The notes under the pieces: generated by a model | The model's input: only the letters and a program-made list of their open reading frames with translations | Database searches by the model: none | Told to the model about the DNA's origin: nothing | NCBI GenBank assembly: GCA_013397075.1 | Contig: VWZS01003373.1 | Location: 2,364,471 to 2,428,470 of the forward strand | Length of the DNA: 64,000 bases | Direction of reading: 5' to 3' | DNA from: Rhabdornis inornatus | Lineage: Eukaryota > Chordata > Aves > Passeriformes > Rhabdornithidae | Program-made: the position numbers and the translations under genes | Shown here: in pieces, positions 14,141-26,890 of the stretch | Layout of the letters: every line of letters begins with the position of its first letter | How positions within the stretch are numbered: the first letter of the stretch is position 1

Positions 14141-17030
14141 TTAAGTTCTCAAATAACTCCAAAGAGAATTTTGTATTCATGGTGTCTGCAGGAACAGGAT
14201 ACAAAACCATGTATTCCTAAAGATGGTTAATTATTTCCATAGTATAGAAGGCTGTCTTTTATATGGGGATAAATTGAATTATTTATCTCAAGGTTTCAAA
14301 GAATAGGAAGAAAATGGTCTAAAGCATCCCACTAAAGTTACTGATGTGGAACACTGTAGCAATGAACTTCCAAGAGATGTGTTTTCCTTTTCCCATGTTG
14401 CCGTGTGGTGAATTTAAAAGTTCTGAGTTGCAAATCTGAGAGACAGAGCTCTCTCCATGCTTTGAAAAATGAGGAAAGGTTTTTTAAAGTGCAGTATAAA
14501 TCATGGAAATCACAGTTAAACATTACCTGGGAATATTAGTGGGAAAAAAATTCAACTTCTTTCCAGCTGATAGGGAGACATTACTGATAATTTGCTGGTT
14601 TAACATAAGTGATGTCTTCCTCAGAGGGATGAGGTTTAACAAATTAACATTTGTAAGGTGCTTCTTAAATTTATATATATAATGGAGAATCAGTGAATAC
14701 TATATTTAATGCACAGGATTATATATGACTTCAGAAAGGAGAAAACACACTAAAACAATGATGTGCCTCTCCTAAATAGAACATAGGCTGGCTTTAAATT
14801 TGTACATCCAAAAAGCCATCTGAAAGAAAAATTCCCTCATCCAAAATTTGTAGGCTTTTTTTTTCTCCTTTTGTAAATTTTCTAGTGGCTAGCATTTTCC
14901 TTTGCTTGCTCTGAACTATCTTGATGTGAGCAATTAGATGCTTTGCCCGTGTTGAAATTCAGGAGCAAGGTAGGATGAAGTGTAAGTTCCTGGAGAACAT
15001 CTAGTGAATGGATTCAAAGCAGACCTTGTGCTTTGAAACCCGTTCAAATAGGGTTTCTGAAAAAGGCCATTACAAGGACTCTTTCTTCTGTTTTTTAAAA
15101 ATTCAAAATAGTACTTAACTTTTGCAGTGAAGAAATTCATGTGGCTCAGGTGAAGAAGGGCCTGTATCCCATATCCTTGCTGGAATTCAAGCCTTCAGCT
15201 CTCAAGAGAATGCACCAAGTGCCCTCAGGCACCAGGCTTTAGCATAGGCTGCAGGGCAAAACTGCTCACCTTCCTTTTGAAGCCCTCACATGGAGGAGCG
15301 CAGCTTAAAGACAGAAGAAGAGAGCTCCAGGACAGATAACTTTATAGTTCAATAACTGCATTATAGATGAGTTCTGGTTTCCAGGATCTGGTGCCATTCC
15401 TGTTTTAGCCCAGTAACAGAGGATAAAAATTATTTGTATGTGGGTGTCTATCCTAACTAGAATGCTATGGAAGAATTTTTGTCTATATTTTTCTGATAAC
15501 ATGAATTTTCCTTCACTTTCTTAAAATCTGCCTAGAAAAGAACATAGTGAATGAAGTAGGTCAGCTGTGAGCTTCATCTCAGTTCTTCAGAGTGCTGCTG
15601 TGCAGCTTTTTCTTCTGAATCCTCATGCATGAAATTAGATATTCTTGGTTATGGGATGAGAGTCACAGCTTTTGTGTAAGAACACTGCCACCTACACATC
15701 TCCAAGATTATTTTGCAGTCCTCCCTCACCTGAGTGCTACAGTTTGGAAACAGAGTCCAGCTTTCCCACACACTTACTGACAGTTTTAAACATGCTGGAA
15801 AAGCACTCCCAAAGGACTTCTCTCACAAATCCTGATGGATGCCTTATTTTCTCGTGCAATGCCTCATGAGGGAGGTAGCTTTTGGCACAGCCCTAGTTGC
15901 AACCTACAACCTCACAGAGCTGCTGCTCTGCCTCCACTCACACCTCACAGCTCCTTTTCCAAGAGATCCCCCCTGCAGCCTACTCTGCTACCTCTCACTT
16001 CTCTCCCCTGCGATCTGTCAGCACGAAGCAGTCCCAAACGTGGGCCAGCAATGACCAGTCCTGCCTTTTCCACAGCCCTCAGCTTGCCCAGTGAGGAATC
16101 ATCTTACTAAATTGTAGTGGGACGACCACTGTAGGGAAAGGCTTTCTCAAACTAGAGTTTCATCACAGGAAAAGTCCCCTCAGTCATATTTTCAGATGAT
16201 ATTCATGCAAGCATTGCATGTTATCTGGTGGGGACTTAGCTGAATTTTTCTCGATGGGTTCAGCTGCTGCCTTCTGTGAGAAATGTGATATTCTGCCCAG
16301 AGCAGTGCTGAGCCTGTTGGCCTAAAATATAGGCATTGGTCAGCCCACAGCCACCCTCTAGACACCAGGAGGAAACACTGTGAAAAACCTGACTGGTCCT
16401 TGTGATGCAGAGCAGCCTCCAGGGCTGAAGGATGAGTGCTTTGGCAGTGTGGAGCCATTTCCTTGCTCATGAATGGTGATGAATATGAAGGAACCTGGAA
16501 GACATGCCCGGGGGCCTTTGGTGTATCTCTTGTACCTCAGACAGCAACAACTCCACCTTGCTGCCTTATTTGCCTGTTGCTTGGTGCAAACCTTGCAAAG
16601 GTGCAGACTGACAATGGCTGTGGAGCTCAACAAAAGCCTCAGAAGCCCCACCATACATTTCAAGCCATAACCTCTGATGCCTCAAGCTCCCCATGCTGTT
16701 CTGCTGAAACATGTGGGCTAGGCCTAGAGCACAAGAAATCAGATCCATAGCTGGAATACAGCAGCAAATATCCAGAACGGACAACCCCAGCTTTGCTCCC
16801 ATACCAGTGTCTAACTTTGTGTGGTGTTGTGGGAAAAAATCCACATCTAGTATTATGTACTTCAGTGAACCACAGTGTCTGAAGCTCGGTCAGTGCTTCT
16901 AAACCATGTAGCAGTTCTTGCAAAAAACCCAGGATGTTGACTATGTGGCTGTGTTTATACAGATTATAGCCTTTAGAAAAAAAAATGAGGAGATGAAAGT
17001 GACTGCAAAGCTAGCTAGAGCAGATAGGGG
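14141..17030. other. Intergenic, no recognisable gene
   Basis: There is no intact exon or RNA gene. The stretch 15,700-16,100 is C/T-rich and carries three overlapping open frames of 65-91 codons, which is expected from composition alone. The region leads into the serpin fragment at 17,044; I could not find remnants of that gene's earlier exons here. Confidence 0.5.
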
Positions 17031-17043
17031 AAGAATTTTCTTT

Positions 17044-17212
17044 GTGGAAGTTAATGAAGAAGGAACTGAGGAAGATGCTGCTACAGGGGTGAACAAAAGA
17101 ATGCTTTGACTCTGTAATTCCTTATGAGTTCAGAGCTGATCGCCTGTTCCACTTGTTGATGAAACACAATCCAGGCAAGAACGTTCTCTACTTTGGCTGA
17201 TGCTCCCCGTAA
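17044..17212 (+). pseudogene. Decayed ov-serpin last-exon fragment
   Basis: The frame from 17044 reads VEVNEEGTEEDAATGVNKRM, the hinge and start of a serpin reactive-centre loop, and then hits TGA at 17107. From 17105, one frame over, the sequence continues FDSVIPYEFRADRLFHLLMK and ends in NVLYFG, an in-frame TGA at 17198, then C-S-P and TAA at 17210. The conserved final motif FFGRxCSP is thus broken by an Arg-to-stop change. There is one small frameshift, consistent with a single extra base near 17104, since the P17-to-P8' spacing is then exactly normal. Upstream of about 17,035 the similarity fades, and no other exons were recognised. It is an ov-serpin related to the ovalbumin group by its FRADR motif, but it cannot be assigned to a named gene. 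Confidence 0.82.
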
Positions 17213-20200
17213 GAGTAGAGCAGGATCTGTTTCTTTCTGCACAAAGAGAGCACAATATTGTGGTAGAAAGGAGTAAGGCATAAATAAGATGTTGATATTA
17301 AGTGCCACTGACATTTCCTGATATCTACATTCTAGAACCCTAGACAAAACACCACATTGCTTCAGCAAGACAACTGGAAAAATTGTAATGGGCCTTTCCT
17401 GTTTACAGCTCCTCTCAAACAAGAGAACACACTTAATGGAGTTTAATTCTTATTTCATTCTTATTTCACTCTTAGCCATGAAAACTCCCATTGCAGTAGG
17501 GTTGTCTAAAGAGCTGGATGATGTGCTGTGTAAATCAGAAGTCCAGCCGGATGCCTTCCCTTCTCAGCCACACGACAAGGCTGATGGTGGGGCCACACTC
17601 CAGGAGGTGTTGCAAGCCACTGTCCCCAGCTACCAGGTCCCAAGCCAGAGACAGCTCAGTGCTGAACCCCCCACTTTCCTCCCACATGTCTCCAGGAACC
17701 CAACTCCAATGCCTAAATACCACCATTGGGGGAGGCTCTTGGCTGCCATGAAGGCAGCAAAACCCACAGGTCATGTTCATGTCCTGAGCGAGTCTCCATA
17801 CAGATGCTGGGCATGGAGATATGTAGAGCTTTGTCCCACACCCTTCTCCTCAGACACTCTCTCCAGGCCCTCCCTTTGGAAGTAGTAAAGTGTGGCAGCA
17901 ATAAAATTATTCAAAGCATTTAATTGGTATGGCTTCTTGAACCTTGATTTGAAGGTTGCCTTAGGCACTCAATGCTTTTGAACATCTGCCACGTCTTGTC
18001 TCTTGCCTGTTGTATTTCATCCATGAACTACAAGCACAGCAAAGTGTCATTTACCACCACCAAGAACTTGAATGTCTTTTATCTTCATTTCTCTGACCTG
18101 TCATTCTGAAAATAATAATGAATGCAGAAGGTAGGTTTTTTTTAGTATCACTATGAAATTTTCTAAGAAAATTCTTCTCTAGTGCTCTTATGTTTCACAT
18201 GTGCCTGAAAAACTGCAGTTCTTGGAGACCATGAGGCGTCTGGCCTTGGAGCAAGGTTGTTCTAAGTCTATAATTTCTCATCCTGCCAGTTCTATGGTCC
18301 TCTGCCTGATGAGTGGGAAATAATCTTACTGTTCAATACAGAGGCGACCACTGAGGGGAAAGTATTTCTTCATCCAGAATTCCATAATGGATGAAAGCCC
18401 TTCTAAAGTACCATATTATTTTCAGAATATATTAATGCAATTGTCTTGTGTCTGCACTGGGGTGCAGTGAGTGTGACTGAGATGGAGCTGACTGTGTTCA
18501 CAGCAGCCTGTGTGGCGGTCTTTTGGGATTTCTGCCTAAAACAGTGTTGATACATTTTGGCTGCTGCTGAACTGTACTGCAAAAGCAATTATGGTCTAAT
18601 TCTGGTCTAATTCTGCCTACATATTCTTTTTTTTGCAATTATACAAAATGTGTTTATAAGCTATTAAAACACCAGTGAACAGGTATTGGTGCAGTTATGA
18701 TAGATTTACACTCATGTCTGAGAACAAAATTCAGTCCCAGTTCTCTAGCTGAGCAGGAACTAAAAAGAGCCATCTTGAGGTCTCAGTTTAGAAATGAATA
18801 CACAGAGTTTTGTTTCTCCATGTAGCACAAAAGAAGACAAAAGGAGAATATATTTATGGGTACATCCCATTTCCAGTTTACAAATACAGGAGGAAAAAAT
18901 TAACCACATCTTAAATATACAGTAAACTTCAGTTCTGCAAGTGAAGATGTGGGAGGCTTTCCCAAATCTCAAATGAGAAGGCATGCTGGCAGGGTAAGAG
19001 CTTTGAAGTCACCTCACAGGCATTTGGTGGTGTTCCAGATCCTGTTTACTTCCCATGGCTTGCTGGTAATGTTTACTTTGTACAAAAAGAAAGAGATTTA
19101 GGGAAAGGGCCAAATGGCACTTTCCCTCAGCAGTAACACTGACTGTCTGTGCTTTTGTATCAAGGGGTCTCTGTTCCATTGGCACACAGAGGGTTGCAAG
19201 GGAAGTGTTGTGCCATGATTTCTCACATACCCTTAATGTCCCTTCATCAGCATGTTGTAGTTATATACCTGCCTTCATCTGGAAAAATATGAGGCTCTTC
19301 TGTGTGTGAATTTTACTTGGATGTCCCAGGCCAAACACCAAAGCTATTGAACATCTTGTTCTGTCAAGACAGTCTTGTTTGCATCCAGTGGTTACCCAAG
19401 AACACAATAGCAGGGACTACTTTGCATGTTCTGCATGAAGTAGTGGTTCTTGGAAGCATAAAGCATTTAAGTCAAGTTTTCTTAAATATCTTATTCTATG
19501 CAGTAGAAGTACCTTCTTTCATGAGGGATGTTGGTAAGTGATGCTGGCTGGTCTCAGGCTCCCCATTATATTATAAACAAGTGTTTACAGCCAGCCAGGA
19601 TGCAAGTATTTGGGATTCCCAAGGTCATGTGTCTGGGTTACAGGCAGGCCAGAAGAGAAAAGGGCTGTCAAATTTTATCCAGGGTAATATGAGAGCAAAA
19701 ACTTTATCAGTGCTAAAAATCACTGGAACTGAGGGAAAGCAGAAATCTGAAGAGATATAGAGAACTTATTTTCTGGACAGTTCAGTAACCCTTGGTTACC
19801 CCAGGCATGTGGGAATTTGAATTGCAGAATGAAGAAATGATATATTGTACAAATTCCACGGCAGTAGGCAGAAAACATAACATTTACACATCTGAATTAT
19901 TCTGTGGCCTGAAGAAGAACCTTTTTCCATGGGAACAAATTCTCTTTTCACACCTCAATTGGAGCTGAATCAGTTTACATTGGCTGAAAATTTGACCCTG
20001 TGTTTTCAAATTATCCACCTGCCTGTTCCTCACAGTGCTTGGCAGATTAGGAAAGGTATTTTCAAATCTCATTTTGTTTTCAAAACTCGGTCACTAACAA
20101 TATATGCACAATATGGGCAAACAAGCTCCATTTCTGGACCTATGATTCATCTGACTTCAATAGCTCTAAGGACTGGCAAGAATATCCACACTAACATTTA

Positions 20201-21468
20201 TGCAAATAACATGCAGGACAACTGAGCCACTGCAATTTGACTAGCTATGCAAATCATACCACATGGATTATCACAGGAATGAGGAAGAACAATTATTTTT
20301 AACATCCAGACTGATGGCCAAAAGCAAATCCTTTCTCCTCAGAATGGTGAAAATTATACAGTGTGCTACAGGGTTAAGCAGGAGGGTTGAAGGGTGTTTC
20401 AGGGTTCCAAGTCCATAATTTGGTAAAGTAGCTCAGTCGCTAACAGTACCCACAGGTTTTGGGTAATGTGATTAGTTAAGTTCCTGGTTATGAGTACAAC
20501 TACAATAATTACATTTTATGACCAGAGAGACACTCCCAAATACTGCGTCTTGTACAAAGGATAAATTGACTAATAAGTATTTGAACAACTTAGCCAGTAG
20601 CATGTATCAAACTTCAAAGATAACTGAATGTAACTGTTTTAATTTTTAGTCAGGACAACTTAGGACAAAGTTGAGTTAAAACTTCAGGAATAAGGAAGAA
20701 CAGAAATGTAACAGAGGTTTGGAAACTCTTTGTCCAGAAGCTTCAAAAACAGGTTCAACAAACACCTATCAACTGTAATCTAGATCTTTAATCCCACTTT
20801 AGGGCAGCAGATGCACCAGGAATCTCAAAGATCCTTCCAGCCGCAGTTATGTCATTTCTAACCAAACTTAACAACAACACCTCCACTGCATGAAAATACC
20901 TGCTGTCTTTTTCACTGGCTAAGCAATATAGGAAAACAGCCTAGTTTGTAAAATGCAAAGGAAATTTGCTACTTTCTGCTGCATCCCACAATGATGAATG
21001 ACAAGAAGAGGGATGCACTGAGGCAGAGTCAGGACAGGAATACTTACGGACATTCTGTATCACACAGCTTCAAAAAATGCTGCACTTGCTGTTAAGGTAA
21101 GGAAACCTGGCTTATAAAATTACTTAAATTGCCACAAAGAAATGATATCCAAAAATATTATAAATGAGATCACTCAGAAAGCCTGAATCAGCTTATAAAA
21201 CAGGGTCATCATGCAGAAATATTTATCTGGGTAGTCATATCACCTTACGCTATGGAAGTCTGTTAAGAAGACACATGCAGATGTCCCTGCCTACAAATGT
21301 AACTTCCTGTTAGTCAAAGCTCATGAACAAGTGAGAAAGGGCGTGAGCAGTGAAGGTATAGGCAGAACTGGCTGTATTGCTAGAGCTATTTTTGGATACT
21401 GATAAGTGAATCAAAGATGAAGACTATTTTGCTGTTATTTTGTGTCATATGTAAATTTCCCTGGGGAG

Positions 21469-21500
21469 TAAATGGGGTTTATTATAAATGGGGTTTATTG
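21469..21500. repeat. 16-bp tandem duplication
   Basis: Two adjacent copies of a unit reading TAAATGGGGTTTATTA, the second differing only at its last base. Confidence 0.8.
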
Positions 21501-24149
21501 CAATTGTGGAAAAGCTTCCGGTGCACAAAGAAGTTCAGTTGGAAAAACAACAGTGCTGGGCTCACCTTTTCCCTGGCAAGTTGAATGACCAGCATGAGGT
21601 GGCTCAGTTCTCGGCAAAGTTCACACTCATCAATTCCTGCACCTTGTTGCCAGTAAATTCAGTATTGGAGAGTCAGCAGACAGCAGTGCTATTTATAAGC
21701 TGACACTTAGTTTTCAATAGCTTCTTGACTCATACAACCTGAAGATCACAGACATGAATATCAGAATCTTTTCATGTGGTGCTTCCCAAATGAGCTGAGA
21801 CCATCAGCAACATCTGGAGTATCTCCAACTTCCTCAACTTCAAGAGGTATGTTTTCTGTCATGCTAAAGTTTCTGTGGATCACCACAGATACTTTATCAC
21901 CCTAATTGCTCTGATATGTTGTATAAGACTTGTTATTTGTTGTGGCAGATGTCTGACAAACAGGGAGGGGGGCCCTCTTGGCCAGTGAAAATCAAAGGAG
22001 TCCTTGTTTTATTCTTGCTATTCAGCAACTTCACTTATCTAATGGTACCTTTACTCACAGGCAACCTCAGACAAATCAGGTACTCTGTAATTACTACCTG
22101 AGCAGGGCGGTAGCAGAGCATGCATTTTGTAAGATGAAAGGGACAAGAAAAACCTTTGCTGTCAAAATTGAGATCAGCCTCTGGTTCCTCAACAAGAATC
22201 TGCTTCCCTGCTACATCCTGCAGACATTGACAGCAAGGGAAGCATATGGCTGCAAACAGTCAGAAAAAAGCCAAGGGACAACTGTAGACATCCAATTTTC
22301 TTGCATTCTCTTGAAGCAAAGAATAAGCACAAGGAATATGCTGGTGGTCTGTTCTGCTGCAGAGTGAGGCATTGCTTCTTGCTGTGAGGCTGTGTTCTGA
22401 TGATTGACATCACCTACTGGATCTTTGTCCTTGATTTGGCCTTCCTATGCTTATCTCGTCCATGTCATCGAAACTCATTGTGGTTTAAAAATCATATAGA
22501 GAAGTCTTAATTCCCCTGGTCCTGATGGCTCCAAGGCCATCAGAAACATTAAAAAATGTTGCTGGAAAGTGAAGTAAAATTTTGAGACTTTCAGTCAAAA
22601 TAACTGCAAACAGATAAACAGTGCTGGGCAAAACTTATCCCTAAGGATGTCGTGCTATTTACAGTCTTATCTAAATGTGTGAAATTTTAGATTTAGAAAG
22701 CAGGTCAGTCTGCAATCCATTCCTCTGTGCCTTAAAGCAACTTTACTATGGCAAGCATCTGACCACCAGCTAAAAGGGCCATCTTTGAAATCTGCATTCT
22801 TTACTTGATAGAGTAGTCTATCTGAAAAAAAATCTGTCACTGCCTTTGCACTTGCAGCACTTTTACATCTTCATCTTCCTTTCCACACAGCAGCATGTCA
22901 GCAACCACTTCTCTGTAACCTTTAGAAAAAGTCATCCTGCTATTTATCCTTTTCTTTTAGCAAGTTATCAATGGAAAGGAATGAAGAGAGTCTCCTGATT
23001 CTGAGACTACTGTGACCATCTTCAATCCCCTTCATTTTTCTCTGGCCTGCAATGAACCTCTGCATTATTCAAAGAGCAAGAAGTGAGTCACAGATCTGGA
23101 AAACACAGTGCAAGTCCTAGTCCAGCCCTCTGTTCAACAGCAGGATGAGCTGTAGTTTTGCCTTTCCCAGCAAGCATTTGCATAGTAAGTCTCCTCAAAA
23201 CCTACAATCCAGGAGACCCTTCAATCTGCTTGAACAAAATCTCCTGGATTTCCCAGACATTCCCATTGAAAAACTATCTCTGTCTAAGCCACACTCTAAC
23301 CTACACTAAACTAACCTAGAAGAGAACAAAATAGCAAAGCAGGAGACTAGAACAGAAGAAAATGTTCCTTTCTGGGAATGAATGCCGTCCAGCTCCATTG
23401 TCTGTAATTTGACCACTGACAGAAAATTATTCATGTGAAACAAATATCCACCAAATGGAAAAATGGAGCCATAGTTAATCTTTAGATTAACTCAAAATGA
23501 ATTAGGAACAGAAGTACCTACAAAACTAGAGAAATAACAAGCAATGATGAAGAAACCTGGAGAAACCTGTTCACTTAAAACAGTTATAACAAGAGCTCAA
23601 AAGTATTAGAAAACTAACCAGGGGCTAAGAGAGTAGTGTTTCACTCTGTGAGCATATTAGATAACTTGAACTTTGCTTTAACAGATTCCTACACAGAAGA
23701 ATGCGTTTTAAGGTACTTGTGGCTTTTAGCACATACCCCTGTGCCTGAAGGCCATGAATTATTGTGCTTCAGGATTGCAATTTTCCATTTGCTGTACTAG
23801 TATGGATTAAAAAGTGCCAGTATTCCTGAAAGACAAATACTTGGTTGTGTCTTGCTGCTCAAAAACCATCTCCTTTCTGTTCTGGGAGACACCTGGATGC
23901 TACCCTGACTTAAAACTGTTACATCTTGTAGCTCCTACCTGTATACTTCCCCCTCTTATATAACATTTTTTCTCCAACTGTGCTATGCCTAGTGCCCAAA
24001 ATAAGAATGCAAGAAACCAGAAGAAAGGGAATAGCATCTGCCCAGTTCTGCTCTGCAGCTCTTGTGGTGACGATGTGAGTGTGGGGGAATCCATTCAGTG
24101 CGGGTAGCTCAGGGTGCAGCTGCAGTCCGCGTTCTGGGTGGCAGCCCCA

Positions 24150-24430
24150 GGCAAGGGCCCATGAAGTGCCCACCTAGTGCAGAATAAAGGGCCCAGGGAG
24201 CTGTGGCTCAGCCAGGGGACTGGAGCCAAGGACTTGGCTGGACTCTCCAGGAGCCAAGGACCTTGGACTCACTCTTAGGTTGTGAGGGTATAAAAGCCCA
24301 AGTGTCCTTTCTTTGGGGGCCCTCCTTGGAGGCATCAGATCCAGCTGATATTTTGTTTTTGCACCAATATTTGAATTATTTTAAAGATTGAGATGCCTGA
24401 GGCTCTGTGATGGTAAGGAAATCGGGTGTG
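24150..24430 (+). mobile_element. Possible LTR-like segment (solo LTR candidate)
   Basis: This is a GC-richer block with a clean TATAAAAG at 24289-24296, preceded by a short duplicated phrase (gagccaagga, then gccaaggacc). It is promoter-like in layout and unlike the AT-rich surroundings. No terminal TG/CA pair, target duplication or internal retroviral genes could be shown, so this may equally be an unrelated promoter-like sequence. Confidence 0.25.
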
Positions 24431-26890
24431 ACTGTGGGTGTGGGGGATTCAGCTGTGAAGTGGCCTTGATCCCGGCTTGGTTGGTGCAGATGTAACTGTT
24501 GGAATGGCTCCTGGATGGTCAGACAGAGAAGTTTCCTCAGCACTGAGGAACAGGCTCAGCAGGTAGGTTTTTAGGTGACAGTGTGGAGAGCAGCCAGAAA
24601 CCAGGAAAGTAAACCAGATGCTTCTTTAGGAAATTTTCTTGTCCCTATGTTAAGCAAGTTAAACCAGACTCCACGGCTTTTGTTGCTTCAGGCAAAATCT
24701 GTGCAGGTCTGACTCTCTTGTTCTCAGGGCTTGAATGAACAATGTGCTTTTAATTTCTATTTCCTCCCAAGAAGTAGCTATGGGAAAATTCAAACCAAAA
24801 GAGAATTAAACCCATGACTACCTTATGACTGATAGGAAACTGCCTTTAGAGTTTCCTAAATACCAGAGAAGCCTATTATCCAGTTGGGTAGATGTGTAAA
24901 TATATCTTAGTAGTGATAACTGAGTACTTGTTACAAAACTGTGTTGTTAGTGCTTGCATCCACTCAAGTGAATACTTGCCCACCCACACACCATATCAAC
25001 CTGAATGTGAAGAAGGATCATTTCTCAGGAAAATAACACCAGAGATATACTACTTCTTATAAGTAGGTCGCTCTGTCCCTGCTGCCTATGCCTTGCTGAA
25101 GCCATATAAGACAATGATCAGGTATCCTCAGAGACACTGACAAAAATGAGGAGTAATGAGAAGTTCTGGGCTAAACTTAGGCTATAGTTTAGCCCAGGAC
25201 TAAATCAGTGGGCTGGTCATAGCAGTATAATTATTTATACTACAAAAACTGTATGTTGCATTCATTGGTGCCACTTCTGATGCCAAAACACAACAAAATT
25301 CTTTGAATTTATTTCTTTACAGGTGAAAAACCCCTCTGAAATTGCCTTTATTTCTAGGAGTTTGTTTTCTTTTTTTATAACTAAGATTTTTTTTATATCT
25401 TAGTATGCATTTAAAATGGTGACTTTTTTCTGAACTCCTAGGGATATGGAAAAATCCAAGATTCCACAACAGGTCCCCTAATTATACTAACTGGTTGCAA
25501 CAGACAGGAATGTGACCCCGAATAATTGAAATTTACGCTGCCACTGGGAGTGGCAAAGGTTTTATATCCCATTGCTCCAGAAGCTCCATCAAGAAGCTCA
25601 ACTGTCAAGTTGACACCGTCAGTCCTGAGGAGAAGGTAAATATCTCCATGATCTTTAATTCTAAATGACAGCACTAGGATCTAAGGATCACTATGTCCAT
25701 TAGTAATATACATACCTCCTTTGCACATATATATGGCATGTGACATATTTTGAGGAAGTGACAAATATTTCGAAGTTGCTGTGCAAAGTTTTGGATTACA
25801 TTAAAATATATGGGCTGTGTATTGAATACGCGCTTAACTTGTACAATGGTACTTCTAAATTTCTACTTTCCAAGTGTGCTTCTAAAGAAGATTAAAACCA
25901 TTTGCCACTTCTTCTATATGACCCAGACTGGTAATTTATAAGAGCATAGTCTTTCTACAATGTGCTATCTTTCAAACGTTTATATGGATAATTTAATTCT
26001 TCTTGTGTAATAAGGGAAATATACTTACTACATATGTGGAGGAAATTATTCAGACTCAGTAAGAATCAAACCAAATGTGACTTAGAATAGTGGAACTTCT
26101 GAAGTACTGAACTTGTGGTCAGATGCTTCTACAACACTTTACTGAATGCAGACACTGGGAAAAGCCTTTCATGAGAAAGGAACTGTCTTCTAGGTCTAAG
26201 ATATGAAGAGTTTTTGCAAAAAGTTCAAGATGATCTGCTTGTAATAATTGTGATCGTAACTGAAGGGTATTTGGGAAAAAGAGTTTAAGCTGCAGGAAAA
26301 AGAGTTAAAGCTTCAGATAAAAAGAATGTCTGGAATTTTTTATTAATGCACAATGTGCTTCTGTTCAAAATCTTACTAAGTGAGCCTGTTTGTAGTTCCA
26401 TTTTCTGTCAAACATTTGTTAAACAACCAGCATTAGAAGGACACAATGTATAAGGCAAAGCTGAGTAATACACACAAAGTTTTAGAGAGAAATAAAGAGT
26501 AAGATATAATCAAGGGTGTAATTAATAAGTGCTATGCCTGGAGGACTCAAGGCAAAAAAAGATCAGGATATAAACTGAGCTGGAAGTTTGGTTAAAAACT
26601 TTTGGACAAAGTTAGGGCTAAGTGGCAAAGCTATAGCTATGGTGGGAGCTGGAGAAGCAGCTCAACTCAGAATACTGTTTCTGCAAATGTATTTCTTCTG
26701 CTATTCAAGGTGCTGGTTTTCAGATTCAGTGTGAAATCGCAAATGCAATTAACAGGGAATTTCCATTAAGTACTGAATAATTCAGCAAAGCTATTGCAAG
26801 AAACCTTACCAGGGCATCTAAATATAGCAGGTATAAGGATGAGAAGCCCAAACTATTTTTACCTTTGTTTCAGCTGATTGCAGTTCCACA

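Larger units (their letters stand above)
17213..26870. other. Long intergenic stretch between the serpin fragment and the next serpin gene
   Basis: I find no convincing gene in about 9.6 kb. Traces: a possible old CR1-like piece around 23,080-23,230 with a 'cctagtccagccctctg' phrase; an LTR-like segment near 24.1-24.4 kb (listed separately); and a 79-codon minus-strand open frame at 25438-25677 whose translation looks less random than the others but matches no family I know. A TATAAA at 26569 could belong to the promoter of the following gene, but no good exon 1 donor follows it. Confidence 0.45.

Noticed and set aside
26569..26710. TATAAA and following sequence as promoter and exon 1 of the SERPINB11/B3-like gene
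   Set aside because: The only candidate donor (CAAG|GTGCTG near 26,709) is weak, and there is no similarity to the exon 1 sequences of OVALX or OVALY.
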